Origin: Bacteroidota bacterium
GTDB taxonomy: Bacteria; Bacteroidota; Bacteroidia; Flavobacteriales; Flavobacteriaceae
DNA length: 33,528 bases
Assembly: GCA_003045935.1 (NCBI GenBank)
Contig: PZPI01000004.1
Location: 1-33,528 of the forward strand
Reading direction: 5' to 3'
In this document: in pieces, positions 17,625-27,434 of the stretch
Layout of the letters: the number at the start of each line of letters is the position of its first letter
Position numbering within the stretch: the first letter of the stretch is position 1
Notes under the pieces: model-generated
What the model was told of the DNA's origin: nothing
Databases searched by the model: none
What the model saw: the letters and a program-made list of their open reading frames with translations, nothing else
Program-made: the position numbers and the translations under genes

Positions 17625-20229
17625 TCGGTTATTACTGATTATTGTCTTGTTATTGGCAATGGGAGATTGGGTTAGTGCCCAAGAAGCAGATTCTACCCCA
17701 ACAAAAAAAACGTATATCATTGGTAAAGTTGAGGTCACTGGTCTTCAGAGTTACAACGAGCAAACCGTTAAGACTTTTGCGGGTTTAAGAGAAGGACAAT
17801 TCATCACCCTTCCAAGCGAAGAAGTATCTGCGAGTATCAAGAAACTTTGGAATTTAGAACTGTTTAGTGACGTAGCCCTGTATTATTCCGATGTTCGAAA
17901 CGATTCCATTTTTTTAGAACTGAGTATCAAGGAGCGACCTACTCTTGATGAGGTTACTTTTTATGGAATTAAAAAGGGGAAAACAGAGAGTATTATAGAG
18001 GATACCGAGCTTAAAAAGGGAAAGAAAATTACAGAAAGCCTTATTGCTAATACCGTCAATTTTCTTGAAAATAAATACAAAGAAAAAGGGTATCTCAATG
18101 CCAAGGCATTTATTGCTGCTGCCGCGGATACCTCTGGTGTAAATACTCAAGATTTAATTGTCAACCTAAAGAAGGGTAAGAAAGTAAAGATTGGTGAAAT
18201 CTCTTTTAAAGGCGCTGAAAAACTGAATACTTCAGTGCTCGAGAAGGCACTCAAGGACACTAAGAAAAAGAAGATTTATCGTTTTTGGAAGAAGTCTAAA
18301 TACATCGAGGAGGATTTCGAAGAAGATTTAATTAACCTGCGTGATGCTTATGCTGAAAGAGGTTATCGAGATGCTAGGATAGTTAGCGACTCTACTTATA
18401 CTATTGATGATGAAACCATCGGTTTGCAAATAGAGCTTGTAGAGGGTAATAAATACTACTTTGGAGATATCGACTTTGTGGGCAATACAGTTTATGATGA
18501 CAAGAGTCTAGCTTCAGTTCTAGGGATTAAAAAGGGAGATACCTACAACGGGGTTCAACTCAAAAAACGCATTGCCGATAATTCAAAACCTGATGCAGAA
18601 GATTTAACGAATCTCTATCAAAACAACGGATATCTGTTTTCGAGCATCAATCCTGTCGAAGTTTCAGCTCAACGGGATACGATTGATTTTGAAATTCGAA
18701 TTATTGAGGGAAAAGAAACCTTTATCAATCACGTAGACGTTTTTGGAAACGACAAGACCAACGACCATGTGATCTATCGTGAGATTAGAACAAAACCTGG
18801 TCAACAGTACAGTAAAGACAATATCATAAGAACCATTCGAGAATTAGGGCAGTTAGGGTTCTTTGATCCTGAACAAATCTCTCCAGATGTGGTAAACCCT
18901 GATCCCAATTCTGGTACGGTAGACTTAAAGTATGATCTTGTTGAGGCAGGTTCTTCTCAAATTGAACTTCAAGGTGGTGTTGGTGGAGGTGGCTTCATTG
19001 GAACACTTGGGCTTTCGTTCAACAACTTCTCGATGCGTAATCTTTTTAATAAAGAGGCCTATACGCCTGTACCAATGGGAGATGGTCAGACGTTTGCACT
19101 TAGATTACAGGCGAGCCGAACCTTTAGAGTATATAGCTTAAATTTTGCAGAGCCTTGGTTGGGCGGTAAAAAGCCTGTTCGCTTTAACATGTCGCTTCAA
19201 AAGACGCAACAGTATGCGGCGCAGTTCAATAATGGACGATTCGATGTAGACAAATCAAGAGGTTTTGGTATTGCAGGTATTTCTGCGGGGTTATCTAAAC
19301 GGGTTCAATGGCCTGACGATTTCTTCGTGCTTTCACACGCGCTAAGCTTTCAGAACTACAATTTTGAAAATTACAATAACGGACTTTTTAACTTTGGTAA
19401 CGGATCCTCCAACTCCTTCTCTTATAGCTTTGGGTTGTCTAGAAGTTCACAGGGACCTAGCAGAATTTTCCCACTTACGGGTTCAAATTTTGAAATGTCT
19501 ATACGTGTGACTCCACCATTCTCCGCTTTTTCAAAAAAGGATTATACGAGTCTTCGGGCTGAAATTAATTCAGTAACTGAGGAGTTGTTAGCTGAAGGTG
19601 TCAATGGGGTAAATTCAGCTGAATTAAGTAGAGATTTAGAGGCTTTAGAAGAAGAACGATTTAAGCTATTAGAGTTCTATAAGGTTAAATTTAAAGGGGA
19701 TTGGTATACAAGAATCGTTGACAAGTTAGTGCTTCGAACCAATGCGGAGTTTGGATTTTTAGGTGCTTATAATAACGATATAGGCATCGTTCCTTTTGAG
19801 CGATTTTATGTAGGTGGTGACGGTTTAGGAAACTTTACCCTTGACGGTCGTGAAAATATCCAGTTAAGAGGGTATGAAAATAGCTCGATCACGCCTTACA
19901 CTCTAAATCCGATTACAGGTAGACAAGAACAAGACGGCGGAGCTATCTACAATAAATTTTCGTTGGAGCTTCGTTATCCACTTACCCTCAAGCCTAGCGC
20001 TTCGGTATTTACCCTAGCCTTTTTAGAGGCGGGTAATGCTTTCAATGGTTTCAACACCTACGATCCTTTCAATATGAAGCGTTCTGCAGGATTTGGAGTG
20101 AGAATCTTTATGCCGGCATTTGGATTGTTGGGTATCGACTTCGGATACGGATTCGACAGTGATAACACGCCTGGAGCTTTTGGTCCTAGCGGATGGCAAA
20201 CACACTTTATTATCGGTCAACAATTCTAA
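17596..20229 (+). CDS. bamA: Outer membrane protein assembly factor BamA
   Basis: POTRA repeats (IGKVEVTGLQSYNEQTVKTFAGLREG...; IGEISFKGAEKLN...; FGDIDFVGNTVYDD...; INHVDVFGNDKTNDHVIYREIRTKPGQ) and a Phe-terminated barrel. GTG 17596 gives a signal peptide; the ORF opens at TTG 17557 inside uppS. Confidence 0.93.
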   Translation: MSSLKRLQNNRLLLIIVLLLAMGDWVSAQEADSTPTKKTYIIGKVEVTGLQSYNEQTVKTFAGLREGQFITLPSEEVSASIKKLWNLELFSDVALYYSDVRNDSIFLELSIKERPTLDEVTFYGIKKGKTESIIEDTELKKGKKITESLIANTVNFLENKYKEKGYLNAKAFIAAAADTSGVNTQDLIVNLKKGKKVKIGEISFKGAEKLNTSVLEKALKDTKKKKIYRFWKKSKYIEEDFEEDLINLRDAYAERGYRDARIVSDSTYTIDDETIGLQIELVEGNKYYFGDIDFVGNTVYDDKSLASVLGIKKGDTYNGVQLKKRIADNSKPDAEDLTNLYQNNGYLFSSINPVEVSAQRDTIDFEIRIIEGKETFINHVDVFGNDKTNDHVIYREIRTKPGQQYSKDNIIRTIRELGQLGFFDPEQISPDVVNPDPNSGTVDLKYDLVEAGSSQIELQGGVGGGGFIGTLGLSFNNFSMRNLFNKEAYTPVPMGDGQTFALRLQASRTFRVYSLNFAEPWLGGKKPVRFNMSLQKTQQYAAQFNNGRFDVDKSRGFGIAGISAGLSKRVQWPDDFFVLSHALSFQNYNFENYNNGLFNFGNGSSNSFSYSFGLSRSSQGPSRIFPLTGSNFEMSIRVTPPFSAFSKKDYTSLRAEINSVTEELLAEGVNGVNSAELSRDLEALEEERFKLLEFYKVKFKGDWYTRIVDKLVLRTNAEFGFLGAYNNDIGIVPFERFYVGGDGLGNFTLDGRENIQLRGYENSSITPYTLNPITGRQEQDGGAIYNKFSLELRYPLTLKPSASVFTLAFLEAGNAFNGFNTYDPFNMKRSAGFGVRIFMPAFGLLGIDFGYGFDSDNTPGAFGPSGWQTHFIIGQQF

Positions 20230-21014
20230 TGAAAGCACAACGAATTCTAATAGTAGTATTCTGTTTCCTGGCTCAAGTAAGTTGGGGGCAACGGGCTACT
20301 CGTGTTGGATTTATTGATACCGATTACATTTTATCCAAAGTAGCATCGTATGCAGAAATGCGTTCGGAGTTATCTAGTAAAATAGAAGCTTGGAATACAG
20401 AAATCGAACGCCGAAGAACTGAACTGAAAGCAAAACAGGATGAGTTGGGCGCACAAAGAGATTTTCTGCCCCTGTCAATCATTGAGCAGCGAGAAATCGA
20501 AATAAGTCAATTAAGTAAAGCGTTACTTCAATATGAACTAGATCGATTTGGTCCTGATGGAGATTTAATTGCCACCGAGGTAACTATTGTACGCCCCATA
20601 CAGGATTTGATTTATGCTGCAGTTCAAGAAATCGCTGAAGCTAGAAGCTTTGATATGATCTTCGATAAGTCTACAGATCTTGTAATGCTCTATTTTGATA
20701 ATCAATTTGATATAAGTGATTTAGTTATCCGAAAATTAGAGGCTGATTCTAAGGTTCGAGTGATTGGTATGCCTGAAGAATCTCAAGTTGAGGAAATGTT
20801 TAGTGAGATCGAAGAAAAGCGTCAAACGATTACTGAAGACCTCAACAAGGCACAACAGTCTAAAGAAGAAGAGAAAAAAGCTGCCCTATCACGATTAGAA
20901 AAAGAACGTGAGGAGCGAAGAAAGGCCTATATTAGCAAACGCGAAGCGGTGCTTAAAGCTCGTGCAGAGCGTCAAAAACAAATAGAAGAAAAACGTAAAG
21001 ACACAATTAATTGA
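20229..21014 (+). CDS. OmpH/Skp family periplasmic chaperone with extended charged C-terminus
   Basis: Signal peptide MKAQRILIVVFCFLAQVSWGQ; VGFIDTDYILSKVASYAEMRSEL...; start overlaps bamA stop (TAATG). Confidence 0.88.
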   Translation: MKAQRILIVVFCFLAQVSWGQRATRVGFIDTDYILSKVASYAEMRSELSSKIEAWNTEIERRRTELKAKQDELGAQRDFLPLSIIEQREIEISQLSKALLQYELDRFGPDGDLIATEVTIVRPIQDLIYAAVQEIAEARSFDMIFDKSTDLVMLYFDNQFDISDLVIRKLEADSKVRVIGMPEESQVEEMFSEIEEKRQTITEDLNKAQQSKEEEKKAALSRLEKEREERRKAYISKREAVLKARAERQKQIEEKRKDTIN

Positions 21015-21028
21015 AAATCAACTATTCC

Positions 21029-21529
21029 ATGAAACAATTCGTACTTATTGTAATGGCATTCTTTGCTGTTACAACCTCTACTTTTGCTCAATCTAAAGTT
21101 GCTCACATCAATGTTCAGCAACTACTAAGTGATATGCCAGACATGAAGGCAGCTCAAGATGAGCTTAAAAAATTAGAAAATACTTACCGTGCTGACATTG
21201 AGTCTTCTGTAGCTGAACTTCAAAAGAAACTAGTTGCTTATCAAAATGAGGCAGCGAGTAAGACTGCTGAAGAAAACAAGGCTAGAGCTGATGAGTTACA
21301 GAGTGCCGAACGCAACATCGCAGCAGCCGAGCAAGCAGCTATGCAAGAATTACAGCGTAAACAACAAGAATTATTCGCTCCTATTTCTGAGAAAGCGAAG
21401 GCTGCTATTGATAAGGTAGCTAAAGACCAAGGATTCGATTATGTAATCGATTCAAGTCCAGGGCTTAGCCTTCTAGTTGCTAATGGTACAGACTTATTAC
21501 CTTCTGTGAAGAAGGAGTTAGGATTCTAA
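21029..21529 (+). CDS. OmpH/Skp family periplasmic chaperone
   Basis: MKQFVLIVMAFFAVTTSTFAQ signal peptide; KVAHINVQQLLSDMPDMKAAQDELKKLE; FDYVIDSSPGLSLLVANGTDL. Confidence 0.9.
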   Translation: MKQFVLIVMAFFAVTTSTFAQSKVAHINVQQLLSDMPDMKAAQDELKKLENTYRADIESSVAELQKKLVAYQNEAASKTAEENKARADELQSAERNIAAAEQAAMQELQRKQQELFAPISEKAKAAIDKVAKDQGFDYVIDSSPGLSLLVANGTDLLPSVKKELGF

Positions 21530-21559
21530 TTTGATTACCAATTAGAAGTAGTAACTTTT

Positions 21560-21584
21560 AACCGCCCAATGGGGCGGTTTTTTT
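21560..21584 (+). terminator. Intrinsic terminator between ompH and murI
   Basis: AACCGCCC (21560-21567) AATG GGGCGGTT (21572-21579) followed by T's to 21584; murI ATG is at 21585. Confidence 0.85.
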
Positions 21585-22373
21585 ATGGCAAGAACTATTG
21601 GCATATTTGACTCTGGTGTTGGCGGATTAACGATTCTCTCTTCTATAGTAAATGAGATGTCAGATTCTGTTGAATACCACTATGTGGCTGATAGTCTCCA
21701 CGCTCCCTATGGTTCAAAATCAATCGAAGAACTTTTAGAACGGAGCAGAAGAATTACTGAATTTTTGATAAGCAAGGGGTCAGAACTTATTGTTGTTGCC
21801 TGTAATACGGCAACTACTCAAGTTATTTCATCGCTTAGAGCGGAGTTCAATATTCCGTTCGTCGGTATCGAACCCGCTGTTAAGCCTGCTGCTCAGTTAA
21901 GTGTATCTAAACGAATCGGTGTAATTGCTACTGCTAACACCCTCAAAAGTGGTCTCTTTAAGCAAACCTTGGAGGTCTATGCTTCGGGTTGCAAAACTTT
22001 TACTCGAATTGGTGAAGGCCTTGTTGAAGCGATCGAAACTGGAGAATTAGTATCTATAGAATTGAACGACTTAGTTCGTGATCATGTGACTTACTTTAAT
22101 TCAAATGAAATAGATGTACTTGTATTAGGCTGTACTCACTATTCGTTTGTTTCTCAGCTATTTGAAAAGTATTTGGACCAGGGAACTTCTTTAGTTACTT
22201 CAAATGAGGCAGTAGCTAGACGTGTTCAATCGGTTTTTGGAACTTTAGATAGCCAATCAGGGTTAGTCAGGTCTATTCATATTTATAGCACTTCTGAAAA
22301 GCTATTGTCTTTAAAGAAGTTAATCGCTGCAGAAAACCTTCAAGTTGATCAGGTACTACAGGTGCAAATCTAA
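21585..22373 (+). CDS. murI: Glutamate racemase
   Basis: ARTIGIFDSGVGGLTILSSI; VVACNTATT; LVLGCTHYSF. Confidence 0.97.
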   Translation: MARTIGIFDSGVGGLTILSSIVNEMSDSVEYHYVADSLHAPYGSKSIEELLERSRRITEFLISKGSELIVVACNTATTQVISSLRAEFNIPFVGIEPAVKPAAQLSVSKRIGVIATANTLKSGLFKQTLEVYASGCKTFTRIGEGLVEAIETGELVSIELNDLVRDHVTYFNSNEIDVLVLGCTHYSFVSQLFEKYLDQGTSLVTSNEAVARRVQSVFGTLDSQSGLVRSIHIYSTSEKLLSLKKLIAAENLQVDQVLQVQI

Positions 22374-22861
22374 ACCCTTTCGAAGGTTTCTATCGTAAAT
22401 GAGTAGACATGTCTATCGTCGACCGGATGATGCTGTTCTTCAACTTTTTTCCATTCCTGTAAGTTGATTTCAGGAAAGTAGGTGTCTGCTTTAGGAGTGG
22501 CATGAACTCTAGTGATGATCATTTTTGTCGCTAGAGGTATAGCTTGTTTATAAATTTCTCCCCCGCCAACGATGAATTGTGTGTTTGATGGATGCAATTC
22601 TAAGGCAGACTCAATAGAATGGCTAATGCCGAAGATCTCAAATGGCGGAACGTAGTCAGTGTTTCGGGTAACCACGATATGATCTCTATTCGGCAGTGCT
22701 TTTGGGAAGCTTTCTAGTGTTTTTCTTCCCATTATGATAGGGTAACCCGAAGTGGTTTGTTTGAAATGCTTGAAATCATCGGGTAGATACCATGGCAAGT
22801 CTCCTGACCAACCCATTGCGCCATCTTCGGCAGCAGCAACAACAATGATTACTTCTTTCAT
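22370..22861 (-). CDS. folA: Dihydrofolate reductase
   Basis: IIVVAAAEDGAMGWSGDLPWYLPDDFKHFKQTTSGYPIIMGRKTLESFPKALPNR; FIVGGGEIYKQAIP. Confidence 0.97.
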   Translation of the reverse strand: MKEVIIVVAAAEDGAMGWSGDLPWYLPDDFKHFKQTTSGYPIIMGRKTLESFPKALPNRDHIVVTRNTDYVPPFEIFGISHSIESALELHPSNTQFIVGGGEIYKQAIPLATKMIITRVHATPKADTYFPEINLQEWKKVEEQHHPVDDRHVYSFTIETFERV

Positions 22862-23685
22862 TATACAGCAACTGGCGCTTTAATGGTTGGGTGTGGATCG
22901 TATCCGATCAATTCGAAATCCTCAAAGGTGAAATCGTCTATATTTTTGATAGCCGGATTTAATTTCATAGTAGGTAAAGGGCGACAATCTCTTGAGAGTT
23001 GAAGATCAACCTGCTCTCTATGGTTACTATAGATATGAACATCCCCAAAGGTGTGTACAAAATCTCCAGCTTCTAAACCACAAACTTGAGCTACCATTAG
23101 AGTAAGAAGTGCGTAAGAAGCAATATTAAAAGGAACTCCAAGAAATACGTCTGCGCTGCGTTGATAAAGTTGACAAGACAATTTATTATCGGCCACATAA
23201 AATTGAAAGAATGCATGGCAGGGAGGTAAAGCAGCCTTGCCATTAGCTACATTTTCAGCAAATGGCTTTGAGGTGTCTGGCATTACGCTGGGGTTCCAGG
23301 CACTTACTAACATTCTTCTGCTATCTGGATTGTTTTTGAGAGTGTGGATCACCTCTTTTATTTGATCGATACCTTCTGAATTCCAATTACGCCATTGATG
23401 ACCATAAACAGGACCTAAATCTCCATTATCATCGGCCCATTCATTCCAAATACGAACTCCATTTTCAGTGAGATAATTGATGTTTGTATCTCCCTTCAAA
23501 AACCAAAGTAATTCGTAGATGATCGATTTTAAATGTACCTTTTTGGTAGTTACCATCGGAAACCCTTCACTAAGATCGAATCGCATCTGATATCCGAAAA
23601 CACTTTTTGTTCCAGTGCCTGTTCTGTCTGTTTTTTCAGTTCCGTTTTCTAAGATATGTTTGAGTAGATCGTGATAAGCTTTCAT
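22861..23685 (-). CDS. thyA: Thymidylate synthase
   Basis: [64 protein letters not shown]. Confidence 0.98.
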   Translation of the reverse strand: MKAYHDLLKHILENGTEKTDRTGTGTKSVFGYQMRFDLSEGFPMVTTKKVHLKSIIYELLWFLKGDTNINYLTENGVRIWNEWADDNGDLGPVYGHQWRNWNSEGIDQIKEVIHTLKNNPDSRRMLVSAWNPSVMPDTSKPFAENVANGKAALPPCHAFFQFYVADNKLSCQLYQRSADVFLGVPFNIASYALLTLMVAQVCGLEAGDFVHTFGDVHIYSNHREQVDLQLSRDCRPLPTMKLNPAIKNIDDFTFEDFELIGYDPHPTIKAPVAV

Positions 23686-23720
23686 GCTTTGAATTTACCT
23701 ATTTTTTGAATTTTAAATCT

Positions 23721-25013
23721 TTAACCTAGAATCATTCCTGCAATAGTTGCCGACAATAGGGACGCAAGTGAGCCTGCGATAAGTGCTTTGAAACCGAGCT
23801 CTGATAAAGTCTTCTTTTGGCTTGGAGCAATCGTTCCTATTCCACCTATTTGAATACCGATAGAAGCAAAGTTGGCAAATCCACAAAGCATGTAGGTCGC
23901 CATAAGTACTGATTTATCATAGGTTAGGTGAACTGCAGCAGCCATATTCTTTAATTCGGCTAGTTGGGTATAGGCGACAAATTCTGAGGCCACTAGTTTG
24001 ATTCCTAAAAGTTGCCCCATTAGGTTAAGATCTTCACTAGCTACTCCAATGATGTACATGAGCGGAGCGAAAATCGTTCCCAGCATAGATTCTAGGGATA
24101 ATTCGGAATATGAGGAGTTGGCCGCGATCCAATCATTCATTCCTGTCAGGTCTCCAATCCCGGTTAAAATTCCATTAATCATCGCAATAAATGCAATGAA
24201 TACTAGTAGCATCGCACCAACGTTTAAAGCAAGTTTCAAACCTTCAGTAGTTCCGTTTGAAAGAGCATCAAGAGCGTTAGAGCCTACTACCGTATCGCTT
24301 ACTTCTATTTTTTCATCAATCGGTTCTGTTTGCGGAACCATCAATTTAGCGATGATGATTGCACCTGGAGCTGCCATTACTGAAGCTGCTATAAGGTGGC
24401 GAGCAAATGAGAGTCGAAGTTCGGGGTCTGTACCTCCTAAAAAACCAACGTAAGACGCTAGAACGCCTCCAGCTACAGTTGCCATACCACCAGTCATTAC
24501 TAGCATTACTTCAGAGCGGTTCATTTTGGCGAGATATGCTTTAATTAATAGTGGAGCCTCAGTTTGTCCTAAGAAAATGTTACCCGCGACAGAAAGACTT
24601 TCAGCCCCTGATATTTTGAGCGTTTTGGTTAATAACCAGGCTAGACCACTTACTATTTTCTGAACTACCCCTAAGTAATAGAGTATAGAGGTTAGGGCCG
24701 AGAAGAATACAATCGTGGGTAAGATTTGAAATGCGAAGACATAACCAATCGCAGGTTCACTTACGTTGATTAAGTTGCCAAAAAGAAAGGCGCTTCCGCT
24801 TTCGGTAAATTCTAAGACCGCTGTGAAAAAACCTCCCAAAACATTGAAAAAAGATTTTACCCATTCTACCCGTAAAACACCAAAGGCTAAAATAAATTGA
24901 AGTGAAAGCCCTATTAGAATGGTTTTCCATCGGATGGCCTTTTTATGAGTGCTTAGTAGATAAGCGATGCCTAATAGGAAAAGGATTCCGATAATACCTT
25001 TAATAATAGCCAT
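23721..25013 (-). CDS. CNT/NupC family nucleoside transporter
   Basis: GLSLQFILAFGVLR...GNIFLGQTEAPLLIKAYLAKMNRSEVMLVMTGGMATVAGGVLASYV...CGFANFASIGIQIGGIGTIAPSQK. Confidence 0.95.
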   Translation of the reverse strand: MAIIKGIIGILFLLGIAYLLSTHKKAIRWKTILIGLSLQFILAFGVLRVEWVKSFFNVLGGFFTAVLEFTESGSAFLFGNLINVSEPAIGYVFAFQILPTIVFFSALTSILYYLGVVQKIVSGLAWLLTKTLKISGAESLSVAGNIFLGQTEAPLLIKAYLAKMNRSEVMLVMTGGMATVAGGVLASYVGFLGGTDPELRLSFARHLIAASVMAAPGAIIIAKLMVPQTEPIDEKIEVSDTVVGSNALDALSNGTTEGLKLALNVGAMLLVFIAFIAMINGILTGIGDLTGMNDWIAANSSYSELSLESMLGTIFAPLMYIIGVASEDLNLMGQLLGIKLVASEFVAYTQLAELKNMAAAVHLTYDKSVLMATYMLCGFANFASIGIQIGGIGTIAPSQKKTLSELGFKALIAGSLASLLSATIAGMILG

Positions 25014-25016
25014 AAT

Positions 25017-25658
25017 TTATTGGTTTCGTTGTTCAAGTTCGTCTCTAAGGGCTGCTGCCTTCTCGTAATCTTCATCTTCGACAGCTTTTTTAAGAGCCGC
25101 TTTAAGTTGTTTTTCACTGTAGCTTTTAAAGCGTCTTGAGTTAGAGCTTGACTCTTGCGTTTTTTCTTCTTTTTCGCTCCTTGATTCTGTCTCTATGTGA
25201 GCAAGATCGCGCGTATTCGATGTAAGGTCTTTCGATTCGGCATCAACGTTTAATTCAATGCCGGCCTTATCTAGAATATCAGGATAGGTATAAATCGGTG
25301 CGCCCGTTCGCACTGCAATCGCAACAGCATCGCTGGTTCGAGCATCGATAAGTTCTTCTTGCTGATCTTTTTTACAAACAAGACTAGCATAAAATACGCC
25401 CTCTTCTAATTTATGTATGATCACTTCCTTGACCTTAATTTCAAATCGATCAAGGCACGATTTGAGTAAATCATGGGTTAGGGGTCTCGGTGGTTTGAGA
25501 TCCTCTTCGATGGCAATAGCAATGGATTGTGCCTCTGCGGCACCAATAACAATAGGGAGTTTTCGACTGCCGTTCTCTTCACTTAAGATAAGTGCATAGG
25601 CCCCTTGCTGGGTTTGACTATAAGAGATGCCCTTAACTGTTAGACTCACGAGGTTCAT
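25017..25658 (-). CDS. DUF151 'bifunctional nuclease' domain with C-terminal UVR motif
   Basis: LPIVIGAAEAQSIAIAIEEDLKPPRPLTHDLL; IDARTSDAVAIAVRTGAPIYTY; C-term LKAALKKAVEDEDYEKAAALRDELEQ. Confidence 0.9.
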   Translation of the reverse strand: MNLVSLTVKGISYSQTQQGAYALILSEENGSRKLPIVIGAAEAQSIAIAIEEDLKPPRPLTHDLLKSCLDRFEIKVKEVIIHKLEEGVFYASLVCKKDQQEELIDARTSDAVAIAVRTGAPIYTYPDILDKAGIELNVDAESKDLTSNTRDLAHIETESRSEKEEKTQESSSNSRRFKSYSEKQLKAALKKAVEDEDYEKAAALRDELEQRNQ

Positions 25659-25680
25659 AAGAGGGCAAAATAAGGGATTT

Positions 25681-26640
25681 TTATGCGTTTTGTGCCTTAA
25701 AAGCCTTCAATTTTTCAATAAGTTGTGGTACTACTGTAAATGCATCACCAACAATTCCATAGTCGGCTGCTTTAAAGAACGGCGCCTCAGGATCATTATT
25801 GATAACCACTTTTACTTTTGAAGCGTTGATTCCTGCTAAATGCTGAATCGCTCCAGAAATTCCAATAGCGATATAGAGATTAGTGGCTACGGGTTTTCCT
25901 GTTTGTCCAACGTGTTCACTGTGAGGTCTCCATCCTAAATCTGAAACGGGCTTGGAGCAAGCGGTAGCTGCTCCTAAAACTTCAGCTAGGTCTTCGACAA
26001 GGTGCCAATTTTCAGGTCCTTTTAATCCGCGCCCGGCAGAAACGACGATGTCAGCATCGGCGATGGTCACTTTTCCGTCCGCTGTAGCCTGATTGGTTAC
26101 CGTCACTCGATCATTAGTAAGTTCTAAAGTCATAACTTCTACCTTTGGTACAGCGTCGTTATGATGCACGCCAAAGCTATTTTTACTCAATCCAATAATG
26201 CATCGATCTGACTTAGAAGATGTGTAAGCAAAGCCTTTGTTAGTAAAGACGGTTCTCTTAAAGGCTGTCTTGCCTCCAATATTCTCGGGAAGCGCGATCA
26301 CATTAGGTATGAAGCTAGAGCCGCTTTGAGCTGCGATCATCCCTCCGATGTATTTTGAATCTGCACTTGAGCTGATGACTAAGTACTGGGCACCACTTTT
26401 CTCAAATGCTGTGGATATTTGTGATGCATATCTTTCGGCTGTAAATGTATTCAGTGATTCATTGGAGATGCTAATGATTTGATTTAGTCCTCCAATGTTT
26501 TCTGGTGTATCATTATTAATGACTAATCCAATAGCCTCAGTACTGAGTTGACTAGCTAACGCAATAGCATAGGATGCCAGCTCGTATGCTGATTTTTTGT
26601 AGGCTTTATTTTCTGATTCTAAATAGACAAGTACTGGCAT
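25681..26640 (-). CDS. etfA: Electron transfer flavoprotein alpha subunit
   Basis: VVSAGRGLKGPENWHLVEDLAEVLGAATACSKPVSDLGWRPHSEHVGQTGKPVATNLYIAIGISGAIQHLAGI. Confidence 0.97.
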   Translation of the reverse strand: MPVLVYLESENKAYKKSAYELASYAIALASQLSTEAIGLVINNDTPENIGGLNQIISISNESLNTFTAERYASQISTAFEKSGAQYLVISSSADSKYIGGMIAAQSGSSFIPNVIALPENIGGKTAFKRTVFTNKGFAYTSSKSDRCIIGLSKNSFGVHHNDAVPKVEVMTLELTNDRVTVTNQATADGKVTIADADIVVSAGRGLKGPENWHLVEDLAEVLGAATACSKPVSDLGWRPHSEHVGQTGKPVATNLYIAIGISGAIQHLAGINASKVKVVINNDPEAPFFKAADYGIVGDAFTVVPQLIEKLKAFKAQNA

Positions 26641-26643
26641 GGC

Positions 26644-27390
26644 TTATAAAACTTTTGCTTCTTTATGGAGTAATTCGATTAACTGATCAATGTTCGCTTC
26701 GTCTATTAGGGTGACTTCACCTTTTGAAGCGGGTTTTTCGAAGGACAAATCTTCTGTTAAGGCTTCGATACTTGATGGTGCAATCACTTCAAGAGGTTTG
26801 GTTCTAGCAGACATAATCCCTCTCATGTTAGGTATTTTCAGGTCACTTTCTTCTACAAGTCCTTTCTGAGCACCGATAACTAGTGGTAGACTAGTTTCTA
26901 AGGTTTCAGATCCACCATCGATTTCTCTGGTGGCAGTGGCGTTACTCCCGTCAATAGTTAGTCCTGTACAAGTATTGATAAATGAATAACCACATTGACT
27001 CGCAATTAGGCCGGGTACCATGTTGCCGTTGTAGTCGATAGACTCTCTTCCGCAAATTACTAGATCGTAATTTTCTTTTTTAATCTGCTCGCTAAGAGCG
27101 TGAGCAACCAAAAAGCCGTCACTCGGATGGGTGTCTACCCGAAATGCCTTGTCTGCGCCGATAGCTAAAGCTTTTCTCATGATCGGTTCGACGCTGGTTT
27201 CGCCCACTGTAGCGATATGTACCTCTGCACCCTGCTGTTCTTTGAACCACACAGCGCGAGTCAGTCCAAACTCGTCGTTGGGGTTAATTACAAATTGAAC
27301 TCCGCTAGTATCCAATGATTTCTGATCTGCGGTAAAGTTAATTTTCGAGGTAGTGTCAGGTACAGCACTAATGCAAACGAGAATTTTCAT
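26644..27390 (-). CDS. etfB: Electron transfer flavoprotein beta subunit
   Basis: MKILVCISAVPDTTSKINF...INPNDEFGLTRAVWFKE; ADKAFRVDT; LVICGRESIDYNGNMVPGLIA. Confidence 0.97.
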   Translation of the reverse strand: MKILVCISAVPDTTSKINFTADQKSLDTSGVQFVINPNDEFGLTRAVWFKEQQGAEVHIATVGETSVEPIMRKALAIGADKAFRVDTHPSDGFLVAHALSEQIKKENYDLVICGRESIDYNGNMVPGLIASQCGYSFINTCTGLTIDGSNATATREIDGGSETLETSLPLVIGAQKGLVEESDLKIPNMRGIMSARTKPLEVIAPSSIEALTEDLSFEKPASKGEVTLIDEANIDQLIELLHKEAKVL

Positions 27391-27407
27391 AAAATCGTGA
27401 CTTTCTT

Positions 27408-27415
27408 CAAAGATA
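27408..27415 (-). promoter_or_regulatory. -7 element TATCTTTG upstream of etfB
   Basis: Plus CAAAGATA is minus TATCTTTG, 18 nt before the etfB start. Confidence 0.5.
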
Positions 27416-27434
27416 CTTAAAACTTAAAAAATAC

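Noticed and set aside
23998-24453. 151-aa antisense ORF inside the nucleoside transporter
   Set aside because: Antisense frame of a conserved membrane protein; low complexity and no family resemblance.
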